64,000 nucleotides of DNA from Acidobacteriota bacterium (GCA_003224085.1 QHYK01000046.1:17958-81957); one strand, 5' to 3'; shown: positions 8,891 to 19,953, numbered from the stretch's first letter. Program-made: numbers and translations. Notes: a model not told the origin generated them from the sequence alone.

Positions 8891-9809
8891 ATGACTAAGC
8901 ATCGAGTCCGCCTGCGACGTATGGTACTGATATCTTTGGTCTCGATCAGCGTGATGGCGTTGAGAAGTTCAGGGGCCATCGCCCAGGAACTCACTCCCAA
9001 CCCCGCTCCTGTTTCAGAAACCGCACCGCGCAAAGAAATTTTGTCGTTGCCGCCTGGCACACTGATTTCGGTGGACCTAGACATCAAGAATTGGAACCGG
9101 GTTCATAATGGCGACACCGTGGAAGGTCATTTGGCTATATCCCTGAAGGTGCCGCGGCCCGAGTCCCGATCCAGACGATTGAACGAGTGCATGATAAAAA
9201 GGGGAACGTGGAAGACCTGTTGAAGGGGAAGTCGAACAAGAGAGGCCTCGACATGGCAGGGGCCGAGCCTTCTTGCTGGACTCCCTAACTAAACGCCGCG
9301 CAAAATCACGAAGGCGATCGTTTCGAGCGGTGCTCGCTGAACCGGTTCGCGTGGGCGCGGTCCCCTTTGACACCGGAAGCACTGTTGAGGGCACAGTGGT
9401 TCGCCGCAAGCCACTTCGCATTTTAAGCCGCGACGGATCCTTGTACGTGCGCGTGGAACGGATCGTATCGCCGAAACAAACTGTTACTGTAGCGGGCTTT
9501 TTGGCCGCAACCGAGACCGGGGCGTTCACACCGCCGGTTTTGGAGCAGGAAGGAATTCTTCGCGGGCGAAAACCCGGTCTGAAAAACGCCGTGGTTGACC
9601 TGTGCATCGCTTACGCCTTGGGAAAAGGCCTAGATGATGCCGCTGAGACGCCCATTCGCTCTGTCGCCTCATCCATGGGTCATGCCGCCGTGGCGAATGC
9701 CGCACGCTACTTTGGAATGGGCGCTTCGGCAACATTCCTTGTGTCTGGTCACGGTCGCGATGTACGCCTCCGAAATAGGCTGAACTCGAGATTGAGTTCG
9801 GACGCGTAA
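8891..9809 (+). pseudogene. Frameshifted gene for a secreted protein
   Basis: An apparent single gene broken across three frames. Frame one starts at 8891 (GGAG six bases upstream) with a signal peptide (VLISLVSISVMAL..AIAQ) and reads 'LPPGTLISVDLD...NGDTVEGHLAISLKV'. Around 9160 the sensible reading moves to another frame ('VPIQTIERVHDKKGNVEDLL'), which stops near 9287. From about 9273 a third frame continues 'VRVGAVPFDTGSTVEGTVVRRKPL..RVERIV' to 9809. The two 'GDTVEG/GSTVEG' segments resemble repeated units of secreted acidobacterial proteins I cannot name. The frameshifts are inferred from protein-like sequence either side; assembly error is possible. It follows the phosphoesterase fusion gene directly. 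Confidence 0.5.
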
Positions 9810-9903
9810 GCCAAACAAAGGCCGCTCTCCGCTAGCAGCGGATGCTGGCTCCAGTTCAAAGACTTGTTTGTGCTAGCTTTAGCTAGAACTGCAGCTTGTG
9901 CGC

Positions 9904-10437
9904 TTATCGCACGCCCATGTTGGGGTCCCAGGAGCCTTGTTCCCGGCGAACATAAATGATCTGCCCGACGTGATACGCGTTGTGCGTGCTGATGTGCGTA
10001 AAGACGGCCGCTGACTCCTTCAATTTCGCTTCATCGGCCGTTTCCACCCATTTCTCCAGCTCGTTCATGACGTCGTCAAGCTGCCGGACGATTTCATTCC
10101 AGCTCTTGGCGTCGAACCGGTCGAACGTCTCCTCATTGTTGCCGCTGAATTTCTCCTGCTTCTCCCCTTTCAGGTTGGCCAGGTTTCGCCGGTTCCAATA
10201 CACCAGGTGATACGCCAGCTGGCCGACAGAGTGATTCCCCTTGCCGTCGGTCCAGCTCGCCTGCTCGGCGGTCAAGCCTTTTACCGCAACATTCGCGGGG
10301 ACAAACCAGTCCTCGACACCGTGCGTGGACTTGAGTTCCGCTAGCAAAACTTCCCGCAGCGTCGTCGGTTTCTTGTCCTGCGCAAAAATGGGAACTGCCA
10401 ACAGCCAAAGCAGAAACAACGATGTTCGCTTGATCAT
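9904..10437 (-). CDS. DinB-like protein with signal peptide
   Basis: A 177-residue protein with an N-terminal signal peptide (MIKRTSLFLLWLLAVPIFAQ) followed by a DinB-type four-helix domain. The three metal-binding His of that superfamily appear in 'GQLAYHLVYWN' and 'HNAYHVGQIIYVRREQG'. DinB-like proteins often act as thiol-dependent or metal-dependent transferases; the reaction here is unknown, and export makes a bacillithiol role unlikely. The frame is open far upstream to 11202, but that part is antisense to nothing sensible and overlaps the MFS gene. ATG at 10437, preceded by GGAGGG eight bases away, is the clear start. It lies 89 bases downstream of the MFS gene. Confidence 0.8.
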   Translation of the reverse strand: MIKRTSLFLLWLLAVPIFAQDKKPTTLREVLLAELKSTHGVEDWFVPANVAVKGLTAEQASWTDGKGNHSVGQLAYHLVYWNRRNLANLKGEKQEKFSGNNEETFDRFDAKSWNEIVRQLDDVMNELEKWVETADEAKLKESAAVFTHISTHNAYHVGQIIYVRREQGSWDPNMGVR

Positions 10438-10526
10438 TCGAGGAACCCTCCAGCGCTTAGACGCACGAATCAGCCGTTCAGCTATGCTACTGCAGGCCGC
10501 AAGGGCTGTTTGTCCCAGTGCCGGGC

Positions 10527-11900
10527 TCAACACCATTCTCGTACTTGACCTGCTTCCTGAACCGCCCGCCCCGCCGCGATTTTTGGCAGGAGCAGCACAA
10601 GCGTTGCCGCCACCAGCATCGAAATCCCTGCAAAGGCCAGGCCGCCATACAGCGTGCCCGTCTTTTGCGTGATGAACCCGACCACCGAAGGCCCCAAGAA
10701 TCCTCCGAGATTCCCAAACGAATTGATGAGCGCGATTCCGCTGGCGGCAGACAGTCCCGTCAAGAATTCGCCGGGCAAGGCCCAGAAGGGGCTGAGCGAG
10801 CTGCAATAGCCGATCGCCAGCAGCGTCAAGAGCGCGACCGTAACGAAGGGCGAATGAATCTTTGTCAACGACAAAAAACCGATTCCTCCCACCAGCAGAC
10901 AAGCTGCTGCGTGATACCGCCGCTCCATCCGCCGGTCCGAGCTTCGCCCTACGAGAATCATCCCTGCAAGCGCCACCAGGTACGGAATCATCACCAGGTA
11001 GCCAACCAAACTGTAAGAATATTCGCTCGACAATGACTCGACGATTTTCGGCGCATAGAAACTCAGCGTGTAGCTCCCGATCATCATCCCAAAATAGATA
11101 GCGGCAAGACGCCATACGCGAAAATCCGTCATTCCTTCGGTCGCCGAGTGCCGCCCCTGCGGTTTCCCTTTCTCCTCTCGCTCTAACTCCGCTTGCAGCC
11201 ACTCCTTCTCATCGCCGCTCAGGAATTTCGCTGCACTCGGACGATTGGGTAGCACGAGATAAGTCACGAATCCCAGAGCGATAGCTGGCAAGCCCTCGAG
11301 TAGGAAAAGCCACCGCCAGCTTGCCGCCCCCAGCCAATGCACGTGTTGCAGAATGAGGCCTGAGATTGGCGCGCCGACAATGCTGTTCACGGCAAAACCC
11401 GTGAGGAACATGGAGAGTGCTCGCGCTTGTTCCCGCTGCCGGAACCAGTAAGTCAAGTACAGAACTATTCCGGGATAATACCCCGCCTCCGCAAACCCCA
11501 GCAGCACCCGTGCGGCGTACAATTGATGCGCGCTCCGCACCAACCCCGTCAGGGACGCCACCAGTCCCCAACTCAGCAGGATGCGCCCAATCCACACGCG
11601 CGCCCCGATCTTGTGAAGAATTAAATTGCTCGGTACCTCGAAGAGGAAGTAGCCGATGAAGAAAATTCCTGCCGCGGTAGAAAATTGCTGGCTCGTAAGT
11701 CCCAAATCCTTGTTCATCGTCAGCCCGGCAAACCCGATATTGATGCGGTCCATCATCGCGACAACGTAGAGCAGGAACAGGTAAGGAATCAGCCGAATCT
11801 GCACTTTCTGAATGGTTCTGGTTTCGATGGATTTCCCGCCGCCCGCCAGGTGGCCTGCGATCGCTTCTGTGTGCTCTCTGCTCGCCAAGGCTCTATCCAT
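10527..11900 (-). CDS. MFS transporter, anion:cation symporter type
   Basis: A 457-residue inner-membrane carrier with about 12 hydrophobic segments. After a 35-residue cytoplasmic start, TM1 ends in 'VVAMMDRINIGFAGLTMNKDLGL', typical of the ACS family that takes up organic anions such as tartrate, glucarate or phthalate with protons. 'ALSMFLTGFAVNSIVGAPISG' and the long central loop with 'LQAELEREEKGK' also fit that family. The substrate cannot be named. No clear ribosome site precedes the chosen ATG. The DinB-like gene follows on the same strand after 89 bases and may share its transcript. Confidence 0.85.
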   Translation of the reverse strand: MDRALASREHTEAIAGHLAGGGKSIETRTIQKVQIRLIPYLFLLYVVAMMDRINIGFAGLTMNKDLGLTSQQFSTAAGIFFIGYFLFEVPSNLILHKIGARVWIGRILLSWGLVASLTGLVRSAHQLYAARVLLGFAEAGYYPGIVLYLTYWFRQREQARALSMFLTGFAVNSIVGAPISGLILQHVHWLGAASWRWLFLLEGLPAIALGFVTYLVLPNRPSAAKFLSGDEKEWLQAELEREEKGKPQGRHSATEGMTDFRVWRLAAIYFGMMIGSYTLSFYAPKIVESLSSEYSYSLVGYLVMIPYLVALAGMILVGRSSDRRMERRYHAAACLLVGGIGFLSLTKIHSPFVTVALLTLLAIGYCSSLSPFWALPGEFLTGLSAASGIALINSFGNLGGFLGPSVVGFITQKTGTLYGGLAFAGISMLVAATLVLLLPKIAAGRAVQEAGQVREWC

Positions 11901-12149
11901 GGTGCTTCAGCGCACCGGTCGGGCTAAGTTTGCAAAAACTCTATGCCCTGACAGTGCTCCGGTCAAGACACTAGCGCCGCGGCCCTTCAATTCACTCGTT
12001 CCTGCTTTTTGCAGGCAGGCCCCTCCCGCTAGAGGGCTTCTGCCAGCCTCAGCTAATAAAATCTTTAGGAAACTATTTTCTCTTTTTCTCGTTTTAATGA
12101 ATGGGCGCCGTCTTTGCCGCCGGTCTAGCCACCACGGGAGTTCATGTAT

Positions 12150-14597
12150 ATGAGAAACCTTTCCGACTTGCGTTTTTCCTTGCGCACCCTGCGCCGCAAC
12201 CCGGCGTTCTCTGCCGCGGCCATCGTGGTGCTGGCATTGGGCATCGGCGCCAACACCGCTATCTTCTCCGTCGTCAACGCCGTGCTCCTTCGTCCCCTGC
12301 CCTTCGAGGATCCTTCCCGAATCATGCAGGTCTGGCACGTTCCTCCACCCAAGAGCTTTCCCGGCCTGACTAGGTTTGCGGTCTCTCCCGCCAATTACCT
12401 GGACTGGCATAGCCAAAGCTCCTCGTTCGAGCAAATGGCCGCTTACGGCTTCCGCGCCTTTACCGTTGGCGGGACAGAACGTCCTGAAGCTGTTCAGGCC
12501 GGTGCGGTCGCGTCTGACTTTTTCCCATTGCTCCGCGTCCAGCCGCTGTTAGGCCGCACCTTCACGCCCGACGAAGACCGCCCTGGCCAAGGTCATGTCG
12601 TTTTGCTGGGCCACAATTTCTGGCGCGATCATTTTGCTTCTGATCCCAACACCGTCGGCCGCAGCATGGTCATTGACGGCGAAACCTATTCCGTCGTCGG
12701 CGTCATGCCACCAACGTTTCAATTCCCAAACTGGGCCAAAATCTGGGTCCCTCTCGCTTGGAGCAACGAGATTCGTGCCGTTCGTGGAAACCACAACTAC
12801 GGCGTCATCGCCCGGCTGAAGAAAGGCGTGGACATCCACCAAGCGCAGGCGGAACTCAGTGCTATCTCCACGCGTCTCGAGCAGCTTTATCCTGAAGACG
12901 ACAAGGGTTGGGGCGCGGTCATACTTCCTTTGCGGGAAGAACTTGTCGGCGACGTGCGTCCGGCGCTGCTTGTTCTACTTGGAGCGGTCGCCTTTGTTCT
13001 GCTCATCGCCTGCGCCAACGTCGCAAATCTCGTCCTTGCCAAGACGCTCATGCGGCGCAAGGAAATTGCCATTCGGACGGCGCTGGGCGCCAGTCGCCTC
13101 ATCGTCCTGCGTCAAATTCTCGCTGAAACCGTTCTTCTCTCCGTTGTAGGCGGAGTGCTCGGCCTATTTCTTGCTCGCTTTGGTATCACCCTGATCGTGA
13201 AAGTTCTTGGCGACCGCATTCCCCCGTTCATGCAAATCACGCTGGATGTCCCGGTGCTCGCCTTCGCGCTTTCGCTCTCTGTTGTCGCCGGTGTCCTGAC
13301 AGGTCTCATTCCTTCAGTTCGCTTTACGAAGGCGGACGTCAACGAAGCGCTCAAACAAGGGCAAAGCCGCGGCGCTTCCGACGCCCGCGGTGGCGGAACG
13401 CGCCGTCTTCTTGTCGTTTCTGAAGTCGCGCTTTCGCTCGTACTTTTGATCGGCGCCGGCCTCATGATTCGCAGCCTTTGGGAGCTTCGCAAAGTCCAGC
13501 CCGGTTTCGATCCGCACAATTTGCTCACCATGACAGTTCCGCTCCCTGCAAACCGGTTCCCTTCTCCCGCAGGAGAGATTCATTTCTTTGAGGATGCCCT
13601 GAACCGCATCCGCGCCCTTCCCGGAATTGATTCCGCGGGCGTGATCGATACCCTGCCGCTAAACGGCGAGGGCGGGTCGAATCAGCCGTTTACCATTGAG
13701 GGCCGCCCTGCGCCGCCCATGTCCGAGCAGCCTGAGGTGGACGTTCGCGTGATTAGTCCCGGCTACCTCCGTGCGATGCACATTCCTATTCTTCGCGGCC
13801 GTGACCTCACCGACTCCGACATCGCCGGCAAACCCGGCGCAGTTCTCATCAGCGACTCTTTGGCTCGCCGCTTCTGGCACAACGAGGACCCCATTGGTAA
13901 ACACCTGACGCTGACTTTTTTACCGAGCATCTCTCGCGAGGTCGTTGGCATTGTCGGGGACACGAAACTGGAGTCTCTCGACCAGACCCGCCCTGTCGCG
14001 GTGATTTACCACCCCTTGGCGCAGCTCACTGCTCCACCCAGCGAACCCTGGCGCTCCTTCCCAATGAGCTTCACCGTGCGTACAAACTCCGATCCGATGA
14101 ATTCCGTATCAGCAGTGACCGGCACCATCCAACAAGTCGCTCCGGATCTTCCCGTCGTCGATGTCATGAGCATGAAAGAAGTGATTGCGCAATCGGTCTC
14201 CCCTCAACGGTTTAATATGCTTCTGCTCGCAAGCTTTGCGGGGCTCGCTTTGATTCTTGCCGCCGTTGGCATCTACAGCGTGCTCTCCTACACGGTTCGC
14301 CGCCGCGTCCGCGAAATCGGCATTCGCATGGCCCTTGGCGCCTCCGACAGCGATGTCGTCCGGATGGTTCTCACTGACGGACTAAAACCGATCCTTCTTG
14401 GCCTTGCCCTGGGTCTCGCTGCCGGGCTGGCGTTAAGTCGCGTCGTTTCTTCGCTCATCTTTGGCGTGCGCGCCACAGACCCGCTCACGTTTGCCGCCGT
14501 CGCTCTTCTTCTCTTGCTCGTCGGGATCATCGCTACCATCGTTCCGGCGTATCGCGCCACTCGGATCGAGCCCGTTCGCATCCTCCGCGAAGAGTGA
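12150..14597 (+). CDS. ADOP-family ABC transporter permease (MacB/FtsX type)
   Basis: An 815-residue permease carrying two MacB-like periplasmic regions and two FtsX membrane blocks. The start 'LRFSLRTLRRNPAFSAAAIVVLALGIGANTA'-type sequence and 'IFSVVNAVLLRPLPF' are hallmarks of the acidobacterial duplicated orphan permease group. FtsX cores are 'ACANVANLVLAKTLMRRKEIAIRTALGAS' (mid) and 'RRRVREIGIRMALGASDSDV' (C-terminal). No ATPase gene is adjacent, which is usual for these orphan permeases. Function is presumed export or mechanotransmission; substrate unknown. GGGAG at 12136-12140 is nine bases from this ATG but only three from an alternative ATG at 12144, so 12150 is preferred. Confidence 0.88.
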   Translation: MRNLSDLRFSLRTLRRNPAFSAAAIVVLALGIGANTAIFSVVNAVLLRPLPFEDPSRIMQVWHVPPPKSFPGLTRFAVSPANYLDWHSQSSSFEQMAAYGFRAFTVGGTERPEAVQAGAVASDFFPLLRVQPLLGRTFTPDEDRPGQGHVVLLGHNFWRDHFASDPNTVGRSMVIDGETYSVVGVMPPTFQFPNWAKIWVPLAWSNEIRAVRGNHNYGVIARLKKGVDIHQAQAELSAISTRLEQLYPEDDKGWGAVILPLREELVGDVRPALLVLLGAVAFVLLIACANVANLVLAKTLMRRKEIAIRTALGASRLIVLRQILAETVLLSVVGGVLGLFLARFGITLIVKVLGDRIPPFMQITLDVPVLAFALSLSVVAGVLTGLIPSVRFTKADVNEALKQGQSRGASDARGGGTRRLLVVSEVALSLVLLIGAGLMIRSLWELRKVQPGFDPHNLLTMTVPLPANRFPSPAGEIHFFEDALNRIRALPGIDSAGVIDTLPLNGEGGSNQPFTIEGRPAPPMSEQPEVDVRVISPGYLRAMHIPILRGRDLTDSDIAGKPGAVLISDSLARRFWHNEDPIGKHLTLTFLPSISREVVGIVGDTKLESLDQTRPVAVIYHPLAQLTAPPSEPWRSFPMSFTVRTNSDPMNSVSAVTGTIQQVAPDLPVVDVMSMKEVIAQSVSPQRFNMLLLASFAGLALILAAVGIYSVLSYTVRRRVREIGIRMALGASDSDVVRMVLTDGLKPILLGLALGLAAGLALSRVVSSLIFGVRATDPLTFAAVALLLLLVGIIATIVPAYRATRIEPVRILREE

Positions 14598-15169
14598 CGA
14601 GTGCGATTCCATAGAAACAGCGAAAGAAACGAAAGAAAGAACCTTTTTAGTGACCCAAATCCAAAACCAACCACGCTTCCGCTTTGTTCACTGTCAGCTG
14701 TAAGCTGTCGGCTGTCAGCTTTCCCCACGGCAACGTTGCGAACGTCGCGTAGTGTGCCAGTTTGCATTGGGTCTTGGTGCGCTAGAGCGGAACAGCCAAT
14801 GTAAGGCGCACCGGCAAGTAGCCATTGCGGCGGCGACAGCCACATAAAATGACCGACTACCGAACGTCGCCCCAGGCTGACGCAGCGTTCGAATTGTGGC
14901 AAACTGAACGTTACTCGGCACGGTTTCTGCGCCTGCCCTGCTTCGAGCGAGTAAGCGGCGACGGTCAGGCTGCATGCATTGGCGGATCGTCCTCAAAAGA
15001 AGCGGCTCCTGCCGGTGATTGAAAAAGGCAAAAGCAATCGCAAAGCTGGTACCGGTCCAACTAGCTTCGGTTCCGTGGCAGATTTAAACAGCCGAAATGG
15101 TTGGCGCGAAAAAACCACCAATGATTTAGTCCAACAAGTTGGAACGGCACTGGGCGATAATCGGGTTAC
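14598..15169. other. 572-base non-coding stretch with simple repeats
   Basis: No convincing gene is seen on either strand between the ADOP permease and lepA. It holds a purine-rich GAAA-type tract (about 14605-14640) and a short imperfect direct repeat built on CTGTCAGCT/AAGCTGTCGG units at 14691-14720. The lepA promoter must lie near its right end, but no clear -35/-10 pair can be pointed out. Confidence 0.5.
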
Positions 15170-16978
<1,809 letters not shown>

Positions 16979-17088
16979 TTTTCGTTCTGCGAGACCAGAA
17001 AACAGAGATCTGAGATCCGCTAAGCCACCTTCTTTTTATAGACAATTTCCATACTGGAGCAAAAGCGAGCGAACGCGCGAGAAAAAAC

Positions 17089-17111
17089 CGGCCTGCTCCG
17101 CTCGGAATGAC
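17089..17111 (+). repeat. Dispersed intergenic repeat, copy 1
   Basis: The 23 bases beginning CGGCCTGCTCCGCTC recur with one mismatch at 18993-19015, in the same orientation, and both are preceded by a GAGAAA/AAGAAA tract. The copies flank xseA. Confidence 0.7.
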
Positions 17112-17176
17112 CGCTTTTGCGTCGCGCCCGCCTAACGATGAGCATAAGCTGTCGCGAAAAAATCAACACAGTTGGC

Positions 17177-18532
17177 TCATTCTTTCTTCTTCACCTCCGT
17201 GGTCAACTTTCCTCTATGGAGCTGAAGCGAGACGGAGTCGCCGATTTGGACCTGGGCGGCGTCGCGGAGGACGGCGCCCGAAGCGTCAGTGGCGATGGCG
17301 TAGCCGCGTTCGAGAACTTTCAGGGGACTGCGCTCTTCGAGCTGCAAGGCGAGGCGAGCGAGGCGCTCGCGGTTGGCGCGGAGCAGGCGCTCGGCGCGGA
17401 CGCCGAGATCGGCGGCGCGTTTTTCGAGGAGCAGGCGAAACGCGGCAATTTTCATACGAAAATCAAAAGAGACAATGCGCAGATGCGCGACGGTGAAGCG
17501 CTTGCGCGACTGTTCGAGGCGCGCGCGAAGGCCGAGAGCGAGGCGCGCGGTCATTTCATCGGCGCGCTGGCGTTGCTGGCGAAGCAACTCAAGCGGACGG
17601 CGGAAGCCCGGTCGCGCCGCGAGTTCGTGAATCCGGCGGCTGACTACCAGGATGCGGTAGCGCATTTGTTCCGCGAGAGCGCCGCGCAGCTCAGCAATGT
17701 GCTTGTCGAATTCGCGCCGAGTTTGCACCACGAGTTCGGCAGCGGCGGAAGGTGTGGAAGCGCGCACATCGGAGACGAAGTCGGCGATGGTGAAATCGGT
17801 TTCGTGGCCGATGCCAGAGATAACCGGAATTTGCGAATCGAAGATGGCTCGGGCGACGATTTCTTCATTAAAGACCCACAAATCTTCGAGCGAGCCGCCG
17901 CCGCGAACGAGCATCAACACGTCGACGAACTTTTTGGCATTGAAGAACTTCAGCGCCTTGACGATTTCCTGGGCGGCGCCTTCGCCCTGCACGCGCACGG
18001 GAAAAACGGTGAGATGGACATTGGGAAAGCGTCGCGTGAGGATGCGCACGACGTCGCGCACGGCGGCTCCGCGCGGAGAAGTGATGAGGCCGATGCGGCT
18101 GGGGAGAAGCGGCAGGGGCTTCTTGCGCGCGGGATCGAAGAGGCCTTCGTTTTCGAGGCGCTTTTTCAATTGATCAAACGCTAGCTGCAAGGCGCCGAGT
18201 CCGACGGGCTCGATTTTCTCGGCGTATATCTGATACTCACCGCGCTGTTCGTAAACACTGATGGTGCCGCGCACGGTGACTTGCAGGCCGTCTGCGGGGC
18301 GGAACTTGATGCCGCGCTGCTGCTGCTTGAAGAACACGCAGCGGACCTGGGCGCGGTCGTCTTTCAAGGTGAAGTAGATGTGGCCGGACTGGGCTTCGCG
18401 GCAGTTGGAGATTTCGCCTTGGACGAAAATGTCGGTGAAATTTCGCGCGAGCAGGTCGCGGATGCGGGCGGTGAGCTCGCTGACGGTGAGGACTTGGCGA
18501 GTGGGCTGGAGGTTGAAGGTGAGTTGGCTCAT
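17177..18532 (-). CDS. xseA: Exodeoxyribonuclease VII large subunit
   Basis: A 451-residue protein matching XseA: N-terminal OB-fold ('VQGEISNCREAQSGHIYFTLKDD', 'VRCVFFKQQQRG'), catalytic domain ('GLITSPRGAAVRDVVRIL', 'VRGGGSLEDLWVFNEE', 'SGIGHETDFTIADFVSD') and a long helical region ending with a C-terminal 'LERGYAIATD' unit. With XseB it degrades single-stranded DNA to oligonucleotides in the cytoplasm. The frame opens earlier (18592), but ATG at 18532 (MSQLTFNLQP) fits the family start. No xseB-like reading frame follows in the 198 bases before lepA's end, so the small subunit must be elsewhere. Confidence 0.95.
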   Translation of the reverse strand: MSQLTFNLQPTRQVLTVSELTARIRDLLARNFTDIFVQGEISNCREAQSGHIYFTLKDDRAQVRCVFFKQQQRGIKFRPADGLQVTVRGTISVYEQRGEYQIYAEKIEPVGLGALQLAFDQLKKRLENEGLFDPARKKPLPLLPSRIGLITSPRGAAVRDVVRILTRRFPNVHLTVFPVRVQGEGAAQEIVKALKFFNAKKFVDVLMLVRGGGSLEDLWVFNEEIVARAIFDSQIPVISGIGHETDFTIADFVSDVRASTPSAAAELVVQTRREFDKHIAELRGALAEQMRYRILVVSRRIHELAARPGFRRPLELLRQQRQRADEMTARLALGLRARLEQSRKRFTVAHLRIVSFDFRMKIAAFRLLLEKRAADLGVRAERLLRANRERLARLALQLEERSPLKVLERGYAIATDASGAVLRDAAQVQIGDSVSLQLHRGKLTTEVKKKE

Positions 18533-18729
18533 TGGGCGTCGACTTGTGACTAATCGTGACTCGCGGCGCGCATACCTAGCTGCTAGAAGCATATCCGGGG
18601 ATTGCTGTGCGATTCAAATTGGGAATCGAAGGCGCCCCCGATCAAGGGAATGTACCCCTGCCCTCCGGTGTTTTTCCGTAACGATGTGATTTTATTGGAG
18701 TTAAGGTATAGGGCCTGCTAAGAGTATCA

Positions 18730-18902
18730 TTATTCAAGGCTAAGGAGGAGTTTGATTTCGGGGAGGGAGGAGCTCATTTCGCCAGCGAAGCGCATGAGAA
18801 GGACCCGGTCGAGAGCGTCGGGGGAGTAGCGGCGCTGGCCGCCGACGCGGTGATGGCGGAAGCGCGGAGGCCTGCGCGATGGGCGAGTTCGCCGATTTTC
18901 AT
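18730..18902 (-). pseudogene. MerR-family regulator remnant
   Basis: From ATG at 18902, with GAGGG four bases upstream, the frame reads MKIGELAHRAGLRASAI, the start of a MerR DNA-binding helix. It then jumps, in another frame, to 'RVGGQRRYSPDALDRVLLMRF' and '..LPEIKLLLSLE' and stops at 18730. The 'RYYE.IGLLP' wing that should lie between is missing, implying a deletion of about 40 bases, and the effector-binding C-terminus is absent. The product cannot be functional. It lies divergent to a CCPFF-motif gene, a type often found near MerR metal regulators. Confidence 0.75.
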
Positions 18903-18992
18903 TTTTCCCTCTACCCTGCCAGGCCATCACAAACGAAGAGAGATTTCTCGACTGCGCGGGCCCACCTTCGCTGCGCGAAGGCAAGAAAGCAT

Positions 18993-19015
18993 CGGCCTGC
19001 TCCGCTCGAAATGAC
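18993..19015 (+). repeat. Dispersed intergenic repeat, copy 2
   Basis: Second copy of the 23-base element at 17089-17111, differing by one base (CTCGAAATGAC against CTCGGAATGAC). It lies between the MerR remnant and the CCPFF gene. Confidence 0.7.
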
Positions 19016-19171
19016 AGCCGCCTGAACCCACGAAGCAAGGCGGCCCGGCTGGGCCCTCAACAAGTAAAGCGGGTGTCTCGAAATGCGCTTGACTTAAAGC
19101 CGACTTTAACTTTTAGCATGGGCGGCGTGGCGGGGCAAGAACTGCGCGTTCCAGTGACGAAAGGAAAGGAA

Positions 19172-19197
19172 CGAGTCTGAAGACCCGCTACTACAAA
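19172..19197 (-). repeat. REP-like palindromic repeat, copy 1
   Basis: Read on the minus strand this is TTTGTAGTAGCGGGTCTTCA followed by GACTCG. It matches 60207-60233 with two differences plus one end base. The core is an inverted repeat (CGGGTCT/AGACTCG) around TC. It lies just upstream of the CCPFF gene. Confidence 0.65.
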
Positions 19198-19228
19198 GCG
19201 AGTCGCAAATCTTATTTGGAGGAAAGTC

Positions 19229-19693
19229 ATGAAACAGAAGAAAGAGCGGTTAGCGGGAATGCATGCGAAAAAAACGGCGGCTGCGGCAGCGATGACGTTG
19301 TTGGTGGCGGCAGGCGCTGCGGCGCTTCCAGGAAAGGGCACGACGCCGGAGCGGGAAAACAAGGAGAAGCAGATGACCACGACGCAAAGCAAATTTTATT
19401 GCAACATCAAGGCGCTAACGCCGGAAGAGCGGTCGCATCACAATCGACTGAGCGACAAGTTGATGACGGCACGAAGTGAAACCATTGAGATGGAGAAGGG
19501 ATACGAGTTTCAATTCAGCCCGCAGAACGTCACGCTGGCGGAGTTGGCGGATTGGGTCGCGGGGGAAAGCAAGTGCTGCCCATTTTTTGATTTTCACATT
19601 GACCTGGAGAACGAAGGCAAACTGCTATGCCTGCGATTGACGGGGGAAGAGGGCATCAAGCAGTTCATTCGAGCGGAATTCCCCATCCAGTGA
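19229..19693 (+). CDS. CCPFF-motif protein with N-terminal membrane segment
   Basis: A 154-residue protein. Residues about 16-34 are hydrophobic (a signal or anchor). From residue 49 it reads as a compact cytoplasmic-type domain with 'ELADWVAGESKCCPFFDFHIDLE' and ends 'GIKQFIRAEFPIQ'. The Cys-Cys-Pro-Phe-Phe motif occurs in small proteins commonly encoded beside MerR-type metal regulators; the paired Cys may bind metal, but no function is established here. GGAGG lies before the ATG at 19229. A second ATG at 19373 with AAGGAGAAG upstream would give the domain without the membrane segment, so both starts are plausible. The neighbouring merR is broken. Confidence 0.65.
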   Translation: MKQKKERLAGMHAKKTAAAAAMTLLVAAGAAALPGKGTTPERENKEKQMTTTQSKFYCNIKALTPEERSHHNRLSDKLMTARSETIEMEKGYEFQFSPQNVTLAELADWVAGESKCCPFFDFHIDLENEGKLLCLRLTGEEGIKQFIRAEFPIQ

Positions 19694-19723
19694 GGACGCC
19701 GCGACGAGAAATTAAAATCACTG

Positions 19724-19942
19724 CTAATCCCAAATGCGGCGAAGTTTGTATTCGTCGAAGACGGGATCGGCGCCAACGACGGGAAGGTTTTCCGCCTGGG
19801 ACTGCACGATCAGCATGCGATCGAACGGATCGCCATGAGGCCCGGGAAGAAGACCTGCGCGAGCGGCGTGGGCGGAGGTGATGGGCAAAGATTCGACCCC
19901 AAGTCGCCCCTCCGGATTCGTCCAGGAGATCGGATGAGTTTG
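19724..19942 (-). pseudogene. PIN-domain (VapC-like) toxin, C-terminal fragment
   Basis: About 72 codons without a start codon, running from a TGA at 19943-19945 to TAG at 19724. The frame reads 'GRLGVESLPITSAHAARAG', then 'HGDPFDRMLIVQSQAE' and 'VVGADPVFDEYKLRRIWD', which is the second half of a PIN nuclease: 'DPFDRMLIAQA' and 'TADP.F..Y' are typical. The first half with the first two acidic catalytic residues is gone, and no VapB antitoxin is nearby. It overlaps no other gene and sits just after the NTF2-like gene. Confidence 0.7.
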
Positions 19943-19953
19943 TCATTCCCGAG

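Noticed and set aside
9822..9850. Hairpin TCCGCT-AGC-AGCGGA as a terminator
   Set aside because: The stem is only six pairs and no T-run follows on either strand.
10438..11202. Upstream extension of the DinB-like frame
   Set aside because: It lies within the MFS gene in another frame, while a signal peptide and ribosome site mark the start at 10437.
16979..17176. Possible xseB after xseA
   Set aside because: The 198 bases between xseA and lepA contain stops in every reverse frame and no XseB-like helix.
17117..18184. A 355-codon frame antisense to xseA
   Set aside because: No family motifs and fully overlapped by a well-supported xseA.
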